The notes below the pieces were generated by a model that did not search any database, had not been told where the DNA came from, and saw nothing but the letters and a program-made list of their open reading frames with translations. The translations under genes and the position numbers were made by a program. 64,000 nucleotides of DNA from an uncultured Paracoccaceae bacterium (lineage in GTDB: Bacteria > Pseudomonadota > Alphaproteobacteria > Rhodobacterales > Rhodobacteraceae), in the NCBI GenBank assembly GCA_947489325.1, contig CANLDA010000012.1, positions 48,617-112,616 of the forward strand. Reading direction: 5' to 3'. Positions within the stretch are counted from its first letter, which is position 1. Each line of letters starts with the position of its first letter. Shown here piece after piece: positions 7,676 through 17,314 of this stretch.

Positions 7676-10617
7676 GTCAGAAAAACCGTTTGAGCGGCGG
7701 TCAGATTGACCGCAACACCACGCTGAATTTCACTTTTGACGGCAAGCGCTACACAGCGCATCCAGGTGACACACTGGCCTCGGCCCTATTGGCCAATGGT
7801 GTGCGTTTGATGGGGCGGTCCTTTAAGTATCACCGCCCGCGTGGCGTATTGACCGCAGGATCAGAAGAACCCAACGCGATTGTCGAATTGCGCAGTGGCA
7901 ACCGTCAGGAACCCAACACGCGTGCCACCACCATTGAAATGTTCGATGGTCTGAGCGCGAATTCCCAAAACCGCTGGCCCAGCCTGAAATTTGACGCCAT
8001 GGCGATCAATGATCGGTTTTCCAATTTCCTGACTGCTGGATTTTATTACAAAACATTCATGTGGCCTGCGGCGTTCTGGGAAAAAATCTATGAACCGATT
8101 ATCCGTAAGGCTGCCGGTCTTGGGTCTTTGTCAATGCAAGAAGACCCTGATGAATACGACAAGGGCTTTCGTCACTGTGATCTGCTGATCATTGGTGCCG
8201 GACCGTCGGGTTTGATGGCAGCACTGACAGCAGCACGGTCAGGTGCCGACGTGATAGTCGCTGACGAAGATTTCGCCATGGGGGGACGTCTGAACAGCGA
8301 AACCTTGTCGATTAATGATGCGGCGGCAACCGATTGGGTTGCGCAATCCGTGGCAGAACTGTCTTCCATGCCAAATGTGCGTCTGATGCCACGCACCACT
8401 GTTATTGGCGCGTTTGATCACGGTATTTATGGCGCTGTGGAACGTGTAGGCGACCACCTTGCCTCGCAACCAGCGGGTAAACCACGTCAGATTCTGTGGC
8501 GCATCTACACCAAGCGTGCGATTCTGTGCGCAGGGGCCACTGAACGCCCGATTGCCTTTGAAAACAACGATCGCCCCGGTGTGATGTTGGCCAGTGCGCT
8601 GCGTACATACGCAAATCGTTTTGCGGCGACACCTGCGCAGCGTGTGGCGGTCTTTACCAACAATGATGACGGGCATCGCACTGCGGCCGATCTGCACGCC
8701 AAGGGCGTGAAAATCGCCGCCGTGGTGGATACGCGTCCTGATGCGCCAACCAGCATGGACTATGAAGTTCTGGCCGGGGCACAGGTTGTGGACAGCAAAG
8801 GCCGTCTTGGTCTGACATTTGTTGAGGTCAAACAAGCGGACGGGTCAAACCGTACACTGGAATGTGGCGCGTTGGGTGTGTCGGGTGGTTGGAACCCCAA
8901 CGTACATCTGACATGTCATCAACGCGGACGTCCAACATGGAATGATGAACTGGCGGCCTTTGTGCCGGGTGATGATCTGCCAGTAGGTCTGAGCGTGGCT
9001 GGAGCTGCGACAGGTGGGCTTTCCACCCACGCAGCGCTTGAAAGTGGCGCCAAGGCGGCCAAGGCTGCGCTGGGTCTGAAAGGACGTTTACCCAAATTGC
9101 CAGAGGCTGAAGATGCGCCCGTGTCCATGACCCCGTTCTGGTACGTCAAAGGCGCGCAGCGTGCATGGTTAGATCAGCAAAATGATGTGACGGTCAAGGA
9201 TGTGAAATTGTCCCATCAGGAAGGGTTCATTTCGGTCGAACATCTCAAGCGGTATACGACGCTGGGGATGGCAACGGATCAGGGCAAAACATCCAACATG
9301 GGTGCGCTGGCGATCATGGCCGAACTGACCGGGAAATCCATTCCTGAAACAGGTACCACGATCTTCCGCCCCCCTTATACCCCTGTACCGATTGCCACGA
9401 TGGCAGGCCGGATGCGCGGTATGGAATTCCACCCAACCCGCCTGACGCCCTCACATTATTGGGCCAAAGAACAGGGCGCTGTGTTTGTCGAAGTTGGAAA
9501 CTGGATGCGTGCGCAGTGGTTCCCCAAGCCAGGTGAAACCCATTGGCGCCAATCAGTGGATCGCGAAATCAGCCAAACCCGCGCCTCTGTTGGGATCTGT
9601 GATTGTACCACTTTGGGCAAGATTGATGTGCAGGGCACAGATGCGGCCGAATTCCTGAACAAAGTGTACTGCAATGCCTTTGCCAAGCTGGCGGTGGGCA
9701 AGACACGCTATGGTCTGATGCTGCGAGAAGATGGCATTGCCATGGACGACGGCACCGCCGCGCGTATGGCAGAGGATCATTTCGTGGTGACCACCACAAC
9801 TGCCAAGGCCGGCAACGTGTATCAGCACATGGAATTTGTGCGTCAGTGTCTCTATCCTGACATGGATGTGCAGTTGATTTCCACAACCGAAGCCTGGGCA
9901 CAGATCGCGGTGGCTGGTCCAAATTCACGCAAGTTGCTGCAAAAGATTGTCGATCCGGAATTTGATATTTCCAACGAAGGCTTCCCCTTTATGGGCTGTG
10001 GCAAGATCACCGTCTGCGGTGGGCTGCGCGCGCGTTTGTTCCGTATTTCTTTCTCGGGCGAGCTGGCCTTTGAAATTGCGGTGCCTGCGCGCTATGGCGA
10101 CGCCATGATGCGCCGTCTGATGTCCGAGGGTAAGGAATTCGGTGTTGTCCCATATGGCACCGAAGCCTTGGGTGCGATGCGGATCGAAAAAGGCCACGCG
10201 GCCGGCAATGAGCTGAACGGCACAACCACGGCGTTGAACCTTGGAATGGGGCGTATGGTGTCCAAGAAAAAGGACAGCATCGGGTCAACCTTGTCAGAAC
10301 GCGAAGGTCTGAACGAAGAGGGTGCGCTGATGTTGGTAGGTGTAAAACCTGTTGATGACACGCAGAAAATCACAGCTGGGGCGCATCTGATGAATGTCGA
10401 TGGCCCGGTCGATGCCGCGCATGATCAGGGTTATGTCACCTCGGCGGCCTATTCCCCGTCGATTAGCAGCTCCATCGGTTTGGCGTTCCTGAAAAATGGG
10501 GGCGAACGCAAAGGTGAAAAAATGCGCCTTGTGTCACCCCTGACCAATTTGACGGTGGATGTTGAAATCGTATCCGCCCATTTTGTTGACCCTGAAGGAG
10601 AGCGTCTCCGTGCATGA
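7672..10617 (+). CDS. soxA: Sarcosine oxidase alpha subunit
   Basis: Large subunit (981 aa) that binds NAD and tetrahydrofolate. The N-terminal segment FTFDGKRYTAHPGDTLASAL is a ferredoxin-like fold common to the family. A Rossmann domain follows with LLIIGAGPSGLMAALTAARS at about 165-185 and a central pyridine-nucleotide oxidoreductase part to about 460. The C-terminal 390 residues form a GcvT-type aminomethyltransferase domain that takes the formaldehyde-level carbon onto tetrahydrofolate, giving 5,10-methylene-THF. The ATG overlaps the soxD stop as ATGA. The 3' end overlaps soxG by 8 bases. Length and domain order are normal. The product feeds the folate pool that the serine cycle at the right of the window could use. 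Confidence 0.93.
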   Translation: MSQKNRLSGGQIDRNTTLNFTFDGKRYTAHPGDTLASALLANGVRLMGRSFKYHRPRGVLTAGSEEPNAIVELRSGNRQEPNTRATTIEMFDGLSANSQNRWPSLKFDAMAINDRFSNFLTAGFYYKTFMWPAAFWEKIYEPIIRKAAGLGSLSMQEDPDEYDKGFRHCDLLIIGAGPSGLMAALTAARSGADVIVADEDFAMGGRLNSETLSINDAAATDWVAQSVAELSSMPNVRLMPRTTVIGAFDHGIYGAVERVGDHLASQPAGKPRQILWRIYTKRAILCAGATERPIAFENNDRPGVMLASALRTYANRFAATPAQRVAVFTNNDDGHRTAADLHAKGVKIAAVVDTRPDAPTSMDYEVLAGAQVVDSKGRLGLTFVEVKQADGSNRTLECGALGVSGGWNPNVHLTCHQRGRPTWNDELAAFVPGDDLPVGLSVAGAATGGLSTHAALESGAKAAKAALGLKGRLPKLPEAEDAPVSMTPFWYVKGAQRAWLDQQNDVTVKDVKLSHQEGFISVEHLKRYTTLGMATDQGKTSNMGALAIMAELTGKSIPETGTTIFRPPYTPVPIATMAGRMRGMEFHPTRLTPSHYWAKEQGAVFVEVGNWMRAQWFPKPGETHWRQSVDREISQTRASVGICDCTTLGKIDVQGTDAAEFLNKVYCNAFAKLAVGKTRYGLMLREDGIAMDDGTAARMAEDHFVVTTTTAKAGNVYQHMEFVRQCLYPDMDVQLISTTEAWAQIAVAGPNSRKLLQKIVDPEFDISNEGFPFMGCGKITVCGGLRARLFRISFSGELAFEIAVPARYGDAMMRRLMSEGKEFGVVPYGTEALGAMRIEKGHAAGNELNGTTTALNLGMGRMVSKKKDSIGSTLSEREGLNEEGALMLVGVKPVDDTQKITAGAHLMNVDGPVDAAHDQGYVTSAAYSPSISSSIGLAFLKNGGERKGEKMRLVSPLTNLTVDVEIVSAHFVDPEGERLRA

Positions 10618-11170
10618 TCTGACCCCTATCACCGCTTTGGGCGGAACTGCCGCGCAGGTTGATAAAGTTGCTGATGTGACCTGCACCGAGGTGCCCGAGG
10701 TGGCGCTGACATCGGTTGCCGCGCGTCTTGGTAAAGAGGCCGCAGCCGCAAAAGCCATAAAGAAACTGTTGGGTGCGGCCGCCCCTGACGTGGGTAAATT
10801 CGCCGATGCGACTCTGAACGCATTTTGGATGGCGCCCAGTCAATGGATGGTTGAGGCGCCTTTTGACACCCATGAAGATCTGGCGGATCAAGCCAAGGCT
10901 GCGGTAGATTCTAGCGCGTCCGTGGTGGAGCAAACCGACGCATGGACGCGGTTTGATTTGTCGGGTGGGCAGGTGTTGGCCGTGATGGAATTGCTGTGCA
11001 ACACCGACAGCCGCCGTATGGAGGTTGGGGCAGCTGTGCGCACCTCGATTCACCACCTTGGCTGTTTTGTGTTGCGTCGTGGTGATCAAGATTTCAGCAT
11101 TTACGCCCCGCGTGCCTCTGCTGGATCTGTACATCATGCCATCGTGACCGGAATGCGGTCTGCTTTGTAA
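10610..11170 (+). CDS. soxG: Sarcosine oxidase gamma subunit
   Basis: Last subunit of the complex, 186 residues when started at GTG 10610. That start was chosen because GAAGGAG lies 9 bases upstream and it overlaps the soxA stop; the frame is open further upstream but inside soxA. The family is poorly conserved; visible features are a GcvT-like beta-rich second half with WTRFDLSGGQVLAVMELLCNTD and the tail GDQDFSIYAPRASAGSVHHAI. It has a structural role beside the alpha and beta subunits. A hairpin follows directly after the stop. Confidence 0.85.
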   Translation: MHDLTPITALGGTAAQVDKVADVTCTEVPEVALTSVAARLGKEAAAAKAIKKLLGAAAPDVGKFADATLNAFWMAPSQWMVEAPFDTHEDLADQAKAAVDSSASVVEQTDAWTRFDLSGGQVLAVMELLCNTDSRRMEVGAAVRTSIHHLGCFVLRRGDQDFSIYAPRASAGSVHHAIVTGMRSAL

Positions 11171-11175
11171 AATCA

Positions 11176-11205
11176 ACGCCTGATTTGGATATCCATGTCA
11201 GGCGT
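11176..11205. terminator. Bidirectional hairpin between soxG and the lysR gene
   Basis: ACGCCTGA and TCAGGCGT pair over 8 bases, and inside them TGGATATCCA is a further perfect palindrome, giving one long hairpin between two convergent genes. It is followed by CGCGTTTTG on the plus strand. Its right arm overlaps the last bases of the lysR gene. Confidence 0.65.
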
Positions 11206-12094
11206 CGCGTTTTGCACTGAAGTATACCACCAAATGATCAATAACGGCGCGGATGCGTGCGGTAAGGTGTCGACTGGGCGGATACACGGCATACAGGCCA
11301 ATGGTGCGGGCCTCATACTCCTTAAACAACAGGCGCAAGCGGCCACTTTCGATAAAGGGTTCCGCAGTATACAGTGGTGTGCGTCCAATACCCAACCCAT
11401 CAGCGGCCATATGGGCCACGGCGCGCGGTGAATTTGCCTTGAAATTGCCGCTGACGGGAATGGATTGCACGGTGCCATCAATCCGAAAATCCCAATTTTC
11501 CACATGCACTGTTGTGGTCCGTAACAGGCAATTGTGGATCGCAAGGGCATCTGGCGTAGTCGGCGTGCCATGCAGATCAAGGTAATCAGGTGAGGCGCAG
11601 CACACGATCCGCATGTCCATCAGCTTTTTCGCAACAAGGCTGGAATCCTTCAGATCCCCAAACCGCACTGCCAGATCAAAACCTTCATCAATCACCGATA
11701 CGTGGTGATCTGACAGGTGCAACTCAATCGATACCTTGGGATGGATGGCCTGAAAGGGTTTGAGCGCATGCACCAGCTGTTTGCTGCCAAACCCGGTGGG
11801 GGCGGTGATACGGATAGGCCCGGCGAGTTCAGATTGGCGGGCCTGAACAAGCCCCTCTAATTCGTCAAACTGATCAAGCAAGGGCAAACAACGTGTGTAA
11901 TATGCCCGCCCGGTTTCCGTCAGGTTGACGCTTCGGGTGGTGCGATGAAACAACTGTGCGCCAAGGCGTTCTTCTAGTTGGCGCACGTATTTGCTGGCAA
12001 GTTTGGTGCTGATGCCAAGGCGTTTGGCCCCCTCGGTAAAAGAGCCATGCGCGGCTATGGCGGCAAACGTGCGCATTCCGGTCAGTGTGTCCAT
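11198..12094 (-). CDS. LysR-family transcriptional regulator
   Basis: Typical 298-residue LysR regulator. The winged helix-turn-helix occupies residues 1-60 (MRTFAAIAAHGSFTEGAKRLG, then KYVRQLEERLGAQLFHRTTR), followed by the effector domain with ITAPTGFGSKQLV and a C-terminal half ending in a region rich in basic residues. It is divergent from the GST-oxidoreductase genes at 12216-16798 and is the likely local regulator, as is usual for the family. ATG 12094 is used; a TTG codon directly before it is in frame. The effector is unknown. Confidence 0.88.
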   Translation of the reverse strand: MDTLTGMRTFAAIAAHGSFTEGAKRLGISTKLASKYVRQLEERLGAQLFHRTTRSVNLTETGRAYYTRCLPLLDQFDELEGLVQARQSELAGPIRITAPTGFGSKQLVHALKPFQAIHPKVSIELHLSDHHVSVIDEGFDLAVRFGDLKDSSLVAKKLMDMRIVCCASPDYLDLHGTPTTPDALAIHNCLLRTTTVHVENWDFRIDGTVQSIPVSGNFKANSPRAVAHMAADGLGIGRTPLYTAEPFIESGRLRLLFKEYEARTIGLYAVYPPSRHLTARIRAVIDHLVVYFSAKRDA

Positions 12095-12215
12095 CAATAA
12101 TCGCCACAGTGTTCATAATGTTTCGGCAATTAGGTATATTATCGCCGCACTCAATTCAAGTTATATCCCCTACATCATCACGCCATATCGGCCGTATTCT
12201 TATGAGGGATTGACC

Positions 12216-12836
12216 ATGTCCAACACCATTCGCATCCACAGTTTTGCCACTTCAGGCCACGCTCACCGCGCGGTTCTGTTTGCTGCCCTTGCAGGCATTG
12301 ATCACGAGGTGATCGAGGTTGACCTAGCAGGCGGCGCACATAGGCAACCTGATTTTCTTGCTATGAACCCCGCAGGTCAGGTGCCTGTGATCGAAGACGG
12401 TGATACGATTGTCAGCGATGCAAATGCCATTTTGGTGTATCTTGCACGCAAATATGCGCCGTCTTTTATTCCCACCGATCCCGCGCAAGAGGCTGAGGTG
12501 CAGAAATTTCTGACGCTGGCTGCGGGTGAGATGGCCTTTGGTCCGGCGGCGGCTCGTCTGATCACCGTGTTTGGCGCGCCTTTGGACACAGAATTTTGCC
12601 AAACTGTCGCCACCCGGTATCTGGAAAAGATTGAGGTTCACATGAACGGTCGCGAGTTCCTTGTTGGGGATGGCCCCACGATCGCGGATGTTGCGCTTTA
12701 CAGTTATACTGCGCACGCACCCGAGGGGAATGTCTCGCTTGAGCCTTATCCAAATGTACGCCGCTTGCTGAGCAACATCGAAGCCCTGCCGGGTTTTGTA
12801 CCAATGCCCGCAACAAAAGCCGGCCTAGTGGCCTGA
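12216..12836 (+). CDS. Glutathione S-transferase family protein
   Basis: 206-residue GST. The N-terminal thioredoxin-like domain runs to about residue 80, with SFATSGHAHRAVLFAALAG in the active-site region (Ser/Thr near position 10) and NPAGQVPVIEDGDTIVSDANAI with the conserved cis-proline and the glutathione-contacting SDANAI stretch. The C-terminal helical domain has FLVGDGPTIADVALYSY, the N-capping box of the family. ATG 12216 gives the normal GST length, whereas the open frame begins much further upstream. It is followed after 22 bases by a multidomain flavoprotein, so the two may act together on an electrophile or a quinone-like compound. Substrate unknown. Confidence 0.88.
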   Translation: MSNTIRIHSFATSGHAHRAVLFAALAGIDHEVIEVDLAGGAHRQPDFLAMNPAGQVPVIEDGDTIVSDANAILVYLARKYAPSFIPTDPAQEAEVQKFLTLAAGEMAFGPAAARLITVFGAPLDTEFCQTVATRYLEKIEVHMNGREFLVGDGPTIADVALYSYTAHAPEGNVSLEPYPNVRRLLSNIEALPGFVPMPATKAGLVA

Positions 12837-12858
12837 TCCGATCATGAGGAGGGTCACC

Positions 12859-14925
12859 ATGCTGTCCCCTGAAACACCATCCCCGTCGCCGTTTCATGCG
12901 GGCGAACAGGCCATGCAAGAGCGTGTGGGCAAACGTGACATGATGGAAAAATATGGCCGCATGGTGATCCGCCCATTTATGCCGGATCAACACCGTAAAT
13001 TTTTTAACCAACTGCCCTTTGTCGTATTGGGCAGTGTTGATGGGGATGGCTGGCCATGGGCGTCCATGATCACAGGGCAGCCAGGGTTTATAACCACGCC
13101 GACCGCACAACAGATCGACATCAATGGCGCAATCTTGGGTGATGATCCGTTACGCACTTCTTTGCGGACTGGCGCACCCATTGGAATGTTGGGCATTGAG
13201 CTGGAAACCCGTCGCCGCAATCGCGTGAATGCGCGCGTGTCGCAATTTGGCGAGGCCGGGTTTAGCATGTTGGTGGATCAATCCTTTGGCAATTGTCCTC
13301 AGTATATTCAAACCCGTGATCTTTGCATGGTTCGCGATCCGTCGGTTTTGCAATCCTGTCGTGGGCTTGATCAGTTTGAATCTTTGGACGCGGCTGCCCA
13401 TGCCTTTATCAGCAACACGGATATGTTTTTTGTATCTAGTTTTGTGCCGACCACTGACAATCCTGAAACTCAAGGCGTGGATGTATCCCATCGCGGTGGC
13501 CGGGCAGGGTTTATTAAGGTTAATGGTAACACGCTGACCATCCCGGATTACGCCGGCAACCACCATTTCAACACGCTTGGCAATTTTCTGATGCACCCGA
13601 AGGCAGGCTTGATTTTTCCGGATTTTAACACTGGGGATGTCACGATGTTGACGGGGACGGTTGAATTGCTGTCTGCGGATAATCCAGAGATTCATGCCTT
13701 TGATGGGGCGGAACGAGGGTGGCGGTTTACGCTGCACCGTGGTGTGCGTTTGCACGATGCTTTGCCATTTCGGGCGGCGATCCAAGAATGGTCTCCCAAC
13801 AGTTTGCTGGCGGGAGATTGGGCGCAAGCCAACGCACGGATGCAAGCAGATGCCGCGCGCGATCAGTGGCGCCCGTTTCGTGTGGCCAAGATACGCGATG
13901 AAAGTAGTGTTATTCGATCAATTTATCTGGAACCGTCGGACGGGGTGGTCATGTCCTCGTTTCAGGCAGGGCAATTCCTAACGGTTCGCGCGAAACCTCA
14001 AGGTGCACAAAAACTGCAAACCCGAACCTATACTTTGTCGTCGGCACCCGGCGATGAAATGTACCGTATCTCTGTTAAGCGTGAAGAAGGCGGTGCCATG
14101 TCCACCCATATGCATGACTGGGTGCAGGTGGGTGATTTTCTAGAGGCAAAAGCACCTAAAGGGGCCTTTTACATTGATGCCAGCGTGCGGCGTCCGGCGG
14201 TTCTGCTCGCTGCGGGCGTTGGCATTACGCCAATGATGTCAATGGCACGCCATGTCGTGAACGAAGGGCGACGCAGTCGTCATTATCGCCCTTTGACAAT
14301 TTTCCATGCAGCACAAACCACTGATCAACGCGCCTTTTATAAGGAAATGCGTCTCATGGAACAGCAAAGTGGTGGTGCCATTCGATATGTGTCCTTTGTC
14401 GGAAAACCTAAGGAAGATGAAATGCAGGGATTGCATTTTAATGGGGTTGGACGTCTTGGCATCAATGTGTTGCAAAGCAATTTGATGCTGGATGACTATG
14501 ATGCTTTTGTCTGTGGTCCCCCTGTGTTTATGCAGTCGATGTATGATGACCTACGACGCCTTGGAGTGCGTGACGATCATATTTTTGCTGAGGCCTTTGG
14601 CCCTGCATCGCTAACACGTGATGTTGCGCTCACCTCAGTGCCAGCGCCAGAGGAGGCGGACATGGCGACCCTTAGCTTTGCGGTCTCTGGCTTTGAACAA
14701 CGCTGGAATGCAGGTGATCCCACGATTTTAGAAACCGCAGAGGCCCATGGCCTCACCCCGGATTTCTCTTGCCGGTCGGGCAGCTGTGGCAGCTGTGCGA
14801 CCCGATTGCTGAAAGGCAAAGTAAGCTATCGCACACCAATCACAGCGGAACATGCAAAGGATGAAATTCTGATTTGTTGTGCAGTACCCGCCAAGAACTG
14901 TGACACACTTATCCTTGATTTATGA
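12859..14925 (+). CDS. PNPOx-like / FAD-NAD reductase / [2Fe-2S] ferredoxin fusion
   Basis: A 688-residue redox fusion. Residues about 1-320 resemble pyridoxamine-phosphate-oxidase-like flavin-binding proteins ([21 protein letters not shown]). About 330-590 form a ferredoxin-reductase unit: FAD part with [13 protein letters not shown] part with [17 protein letters not shown] and [15 protein letters not shown]. The end is a plant-type ferredoxin with Cys638, Cys643, Cys646 (CRSGSCGSC) and Cys674. ATG 12859 is chosen because AGGAGGG lies 5 bases upstream; another ATG at 12844 is in frame. It overlaps the DUF1348 frame region and lies between a GST and an amine oxidoreductase. It probably moves electrons from NAD(P)H to a partner or to its own flavin domain. 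The physiological acceptor is not evident. Confidence 0.85.
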   Translation: MLSPETPSPSPFHAGEQAMQERVGKRDMMEKYGRMVIRPFMPDQHRKFFNQLPFVVLGSVDGDGWPWASMITGQPGFITTPTAQQIDINGAILGDDPLRTSLRTGAPIGMLGIELETRRRNRVNARVSQFGEAGFSMLVDQSFGNCPQYIQTRDLCMVRDPSVLQSCRGLDQFESLDAAAHAFISNTDMFFVSSFVPTTDNPETQGVDVSHRGGRAGFIKVNGNTLTIPDYAGNHHFNTLGNFLMHPKAGLIFPDFNTGDVTMLTGTVELLSADNPEIHAFDGAERGWRFTLHRGVRLHDALPFRAAIQEWSPNSLLAGDWAQANARMQADAARDQWRPFRVAKIRDESSVIRSIYLEPSDGVVMSSFQAGQFLTVRAKPQGAQKLQTRTYTLSSAPGDEMYRISVKREEGGAMSTHMHDWVQVGDFLEAKAPKGAFYIDASVRRPAVLLAAGVGITPMMSMARHVVNEGRRSRHYRPLTIFHAAQTTDQRAFYKEMRLMEQQSGGAIRYVSFVGKPKEDEMQGLHFNGVGRLGINVLQSNLMLDDYDAFVCGPPVFMQSMYDDLRRLGVRDDHIFAEAFGPASLTRDVALTSVPAPEEADMATLSFAVSGFEQRWNAGDPTILETAEAHGLTPDFSCRSGSCGSCATRLLKGKVSYRTPITAEHAKDEILICCAVPAKNCDTLILDL

Positions 14926-14942
14926 AACGAATGGAGACCCAA

Positions 14943-15410
14943 ATGGAAACCCGCCCCCCATTACCGCCCTTTACCCATGAAACCGCCAGTCAAAAGGTAC
15001 GCATGGCCGAAGATGGTTGGAACAGCCGTGATGCCACCAAGGTGGCACGGGCCTATACGCCAGATACCAAATGGCGCAACCGGGCCACGTTTGTGACCAA
15101 CCGTGCCGAGGCAGAAGCATTTTTAGCTGCTAAATGGACCCGCGAGATGGATTATCGTCTGATCAAAGAGCTGTGGGCATTTACAGAAAACCGCATCGCG
15201 GTACGCTATGCGTATGAATGGCACGACGACAGTGGAAATTGGTTTCGCTCTTATGGCAATGAAAACTGGGAATTTGCCGAAAGTGGCCTGATGCAAAACC
15301 GCTTTGCCAGCATCAACGACCTGCCTATTGCCGCAGCAGATCGTAAATTTCACTGGCCCCTAGGGCGTCGCCCTGACGACCATCCGGGTTTGTCTGATCT
15401 AGGTCTCTGA
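14943..15410 (+). CDS. DUF1348 / NTF2-like protein
   Basis: 155-residue member of the DUF1348 family, which has an NTF2-like cone fold. The start of the family is seen in [20 protein letters not shown], followed by [22 protein letters not shown] and [15 protein letters not shown] 14943 aligns with the usual family start and has GGAG 6 bases upstream; ATG codons at 14922 and 14931 are in frame and the first overlaps the preceding stop. Function is unknown; NTF2-like folds often bind small hydrophobic ligands. It lies in an apparent operon with the oxidoreductase fusion. Confidence 0.82.
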   Translation: METRPPLPPFTHETASQKVRMAEDGWNSRDATKVARAYTPDTKWRNRATFVTNRAEAEAFLAAKWTREMDYRLIKELWAFTENRIAVRYAYEWHDDSGNWFRSYGNENWEFAESGLMQNRFASINDLPIAAADRKFHWPLGRRPDDHPGLSDLGL

Positions 15411-15469
15411 ATTGTGCTGTGATCTTTTGATTGACGGGCGGTGCCGCTCTTCTACTGTGCCAGAAGTTC

Positions 15470-16798
15470 ATGGATTTTCTGACCGGGGATGATCTGGTGG
15501 CCTTTGGCACAAAAAGCACCGCAAGCGCATCGCTTTGGCATGCAACAAATGAGGAGGCCCTGCAATCACATCCATTGCAGGGGGATGTGTCTTGCGACCT
15601 TGTTGTGGTTGGGGGTGGGTTCACCGGGTGCTCTGCTGCGTGGCAAGCCGCCACAATGGGCGCAAGCGTTAGAGTATTAGAGGCTGCAACCATTGGCCAC
15701 GGTGGATCAGGTCGCAATGTTGGTCTGGTCAACGCAGGCCTGTGGTTGCCGCCCGAGGACATCACCAAAACCCTTGGAAACGCAGCAGGCACGCGTCTGA
15801 ACACGTTGCTTGCGCAGGCTCCAGAGATGGTTTTTGATCTGATTGCGCGTCATGACATCACATGCGAGGCAACACGCGCCGGGACATTGCATTGCGCCCA
15901 TGCCCCATCAGGGATGAAGGCTCTTAGGGAACGTCACAAACAATTACGCGCCATTGGTGCGCCTGTTGAACTGTTGAGCGCAACAGAGGCACAAACACGT
16001 GTTGGATCGACGCAAGTGCATGGTGCGCTGTTTGATCCGCGCGCGGGCACAATACAGCCGCTTGCCTATGTCTGCGGACTTGCGCGGGCTGCGTCTGAGG
16101 CTGGCGCGCAAATACATGAAAATACACCAGCAACTGCGATACGGACCGTCGAAAATGGCTGGCAAATTGTGACCCCATCTGGCACAGTGACTGCCCAAAA
16201 CCTGATTGTGGCGACCAATGCGTACCATCTGAATTTGGCTGGAATGGAAAATCCTGAATATGTCCCGGTGCATTATTTCCAGATGGCAACAGAGCCATTG
16301 CCAGAGGCCATGCGCGCCAATTTTATGGCGGGCAAAGAAGGATGTTGGGACACGGCCCTTGTGATGTCGTCTTGGCGAATGGATGCCGCCGGGCGGTTGG
16401 TGATTGGTGGAATGGGCGGGTTGGATCACCCCGGCGCCGGTGTCCACATCGCGTGGTGTCAGCGCAAACTGGCACAGATGTTCCCAGCACTTGCTGGGGC
16501 GGTTTTGGAATTTACTTGGTGCGGGCGCATTGCCATGACGGGTGACCATTTGCCACGCATTATGGCGATGGGATCGGAGCACCACAAAGGATACGCAGCC
16601 TTTGGATTTTCTGGCCGCGGGATTGGGCCGGGCACGGTGTTTGGCACACGTATGGCGCAGGCCTTGTTGAACAATGACGAGGCCCTGTTGCCTCTGGACC
16701 CTGTCGTCTCTTATACCGAACGGCTGTCAGCCGTTCGACAATGCTATTATGAAAGTGGCGCGACGCTCCTGCATTTTGCAGGCGCGCGCATAGGCTGA
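15470..16798 (+). CDS. FAD-dependent amine/amino-acid oxidoreductase (DAO family)
   Basis: 442-residue flavoprotein. The FAD Rossmann motif is DLVVVGGGFTGCSAAWQAATMG at about 45-65, followed by the GxGGSGRNVGLVN stretch typical of the D-amino-acid oxidase/gamma-glutamylputrescine oxidase group. The C-terminal FAD site appears as GHVxR-like text replaced by HKGYAAFGFSGRGIGPGTVFG. Substrate cannot be assigned; relatives oxidise secondary amines, polyamine conjugates or D-amino acids. ATG 15470 is preferred, as the earlier open frame starts with TTG and lacks a ribosome site. It follows the DUF1348 gene by 59 bases and may belong to the same operon under the LysR regulator at 11198. Confidence 0.85.
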   Translation: MDFLTGDDLVAFGTKSTASASLWHATNEEALQSHPLQGDVSCDLVVVGGGFTGCSAAWQAATMGASVRVLEAATIGHGGSGRNVGLVNAGLWLPPEDITKTLGNAAGTRLNTLLAQAPEMVFDLIARHDITCEATRAGTLHCAHAPSGMKALRERHKQLRAIGAPVELLSATEAQTRVGSTQVHGALFDPRAGTIQPLAYVCGLARAASEAGAQIHENTPATAIRTVENGWQIVTPSGTVTAQNLIVATNAYHLNLAGMENPEYVPVHYFQMATEPLPEAMRANFMAGKEGCWDTALVMSSWRMDAAGRLVIGGMGGLDHPGAGVHIAWCQRKLAQMFPALAGAVLEFTWCGRIAMTGDHLPRIMAMGSEHHKGYAAFGFSGRGIGPGTVFGTRMAQALLNNDEALLPLDPVVSYTERLSAVRQCYYESGATLLHFAGARIG

Positions 16799-16897
16799 AG
16801 TTTGCCGTGTTTTCAAAGTGATCTTTGCATTTCACAGCACTGGTTTTAGGGTCTCATTTGAAACAAGAGGGAATGTTAAGCGACATTCGATGAAACC

Positions 16898-17311
16898 ATG
16901 CGGTATGTGATAGGAGTGACGATTGGATTGTTGGCTGGGGGAATTTGGACAATGACGCAGGCAAATGGAACAGCACCGGATGCGGCCCATAAGATTGCCT
17001 TGATGTGCGAGGTTTCAGATATGCGCGCCTGCGAGGCGTTGACCATCGCCTTGCAAGAATATTATCCGCAGTCAGAGATTGTGCCACAGGATGACACGGC
17101 CGGATTTCGGGTGCAGCTGAATGTTGCGCGAATGGACACCACGATCATTTCCGGCACGCTGAGCTGGGCCACAGCAGGCCATGAACTGCAAGAAAGCCCA
17201 GAAATCAGTGTCACTGTGATGGACCGTCCCCAAGGACTGCCAGATTCAGCGTTTCGTGACTTTGCGCAAGCCTTGATCAAACTATCCGACATGCCCGCAG
17301 AGCTGCCTTAA
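16898..17311 (+). CDS. Hypothetical exported protein, 137 aa
   Basis: I do not recognise the family. The N-terminus (RYVIGVTIGLLAGGIWTMTQANG) is a signal peptide or signal anchor. The rest is a compact, acidic alpha-beta sequence with two cysteines (CEVSDMRAC, six residues between) that could form a disulfide in the periplasm. The text IALMCEVSDMRACEALTIALQEYYP suggests a helix with an exposed loop. It converges on the DUF547 gene with only 3 bases between the stops, so a shared terminator is absent. Confidence 0.65.
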   Translation: MRYVIGVTIGLLAGGIWTMTQANGTAPDAAHKIALMCEVSDMRACEALTIALQEYYPQSEIVPQDDTAGFRVQLNVARMDTTIISGTLSWATAGHELQESPEISVTVMDRPQGLPDSAFRDFAQALIKLSDMPAELP

Positions 17312-17314
17312 CAG

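Noticed and set aside
16717..16737. Palindrome CGAACGGCTG-T-CAGCCGTTCG near the end of the FAD oxidoreductase gene
   Set aside because: It lies wholly inside the coding sequence and encodes normal-looking residues; no evidence of an insertion or attachment site.
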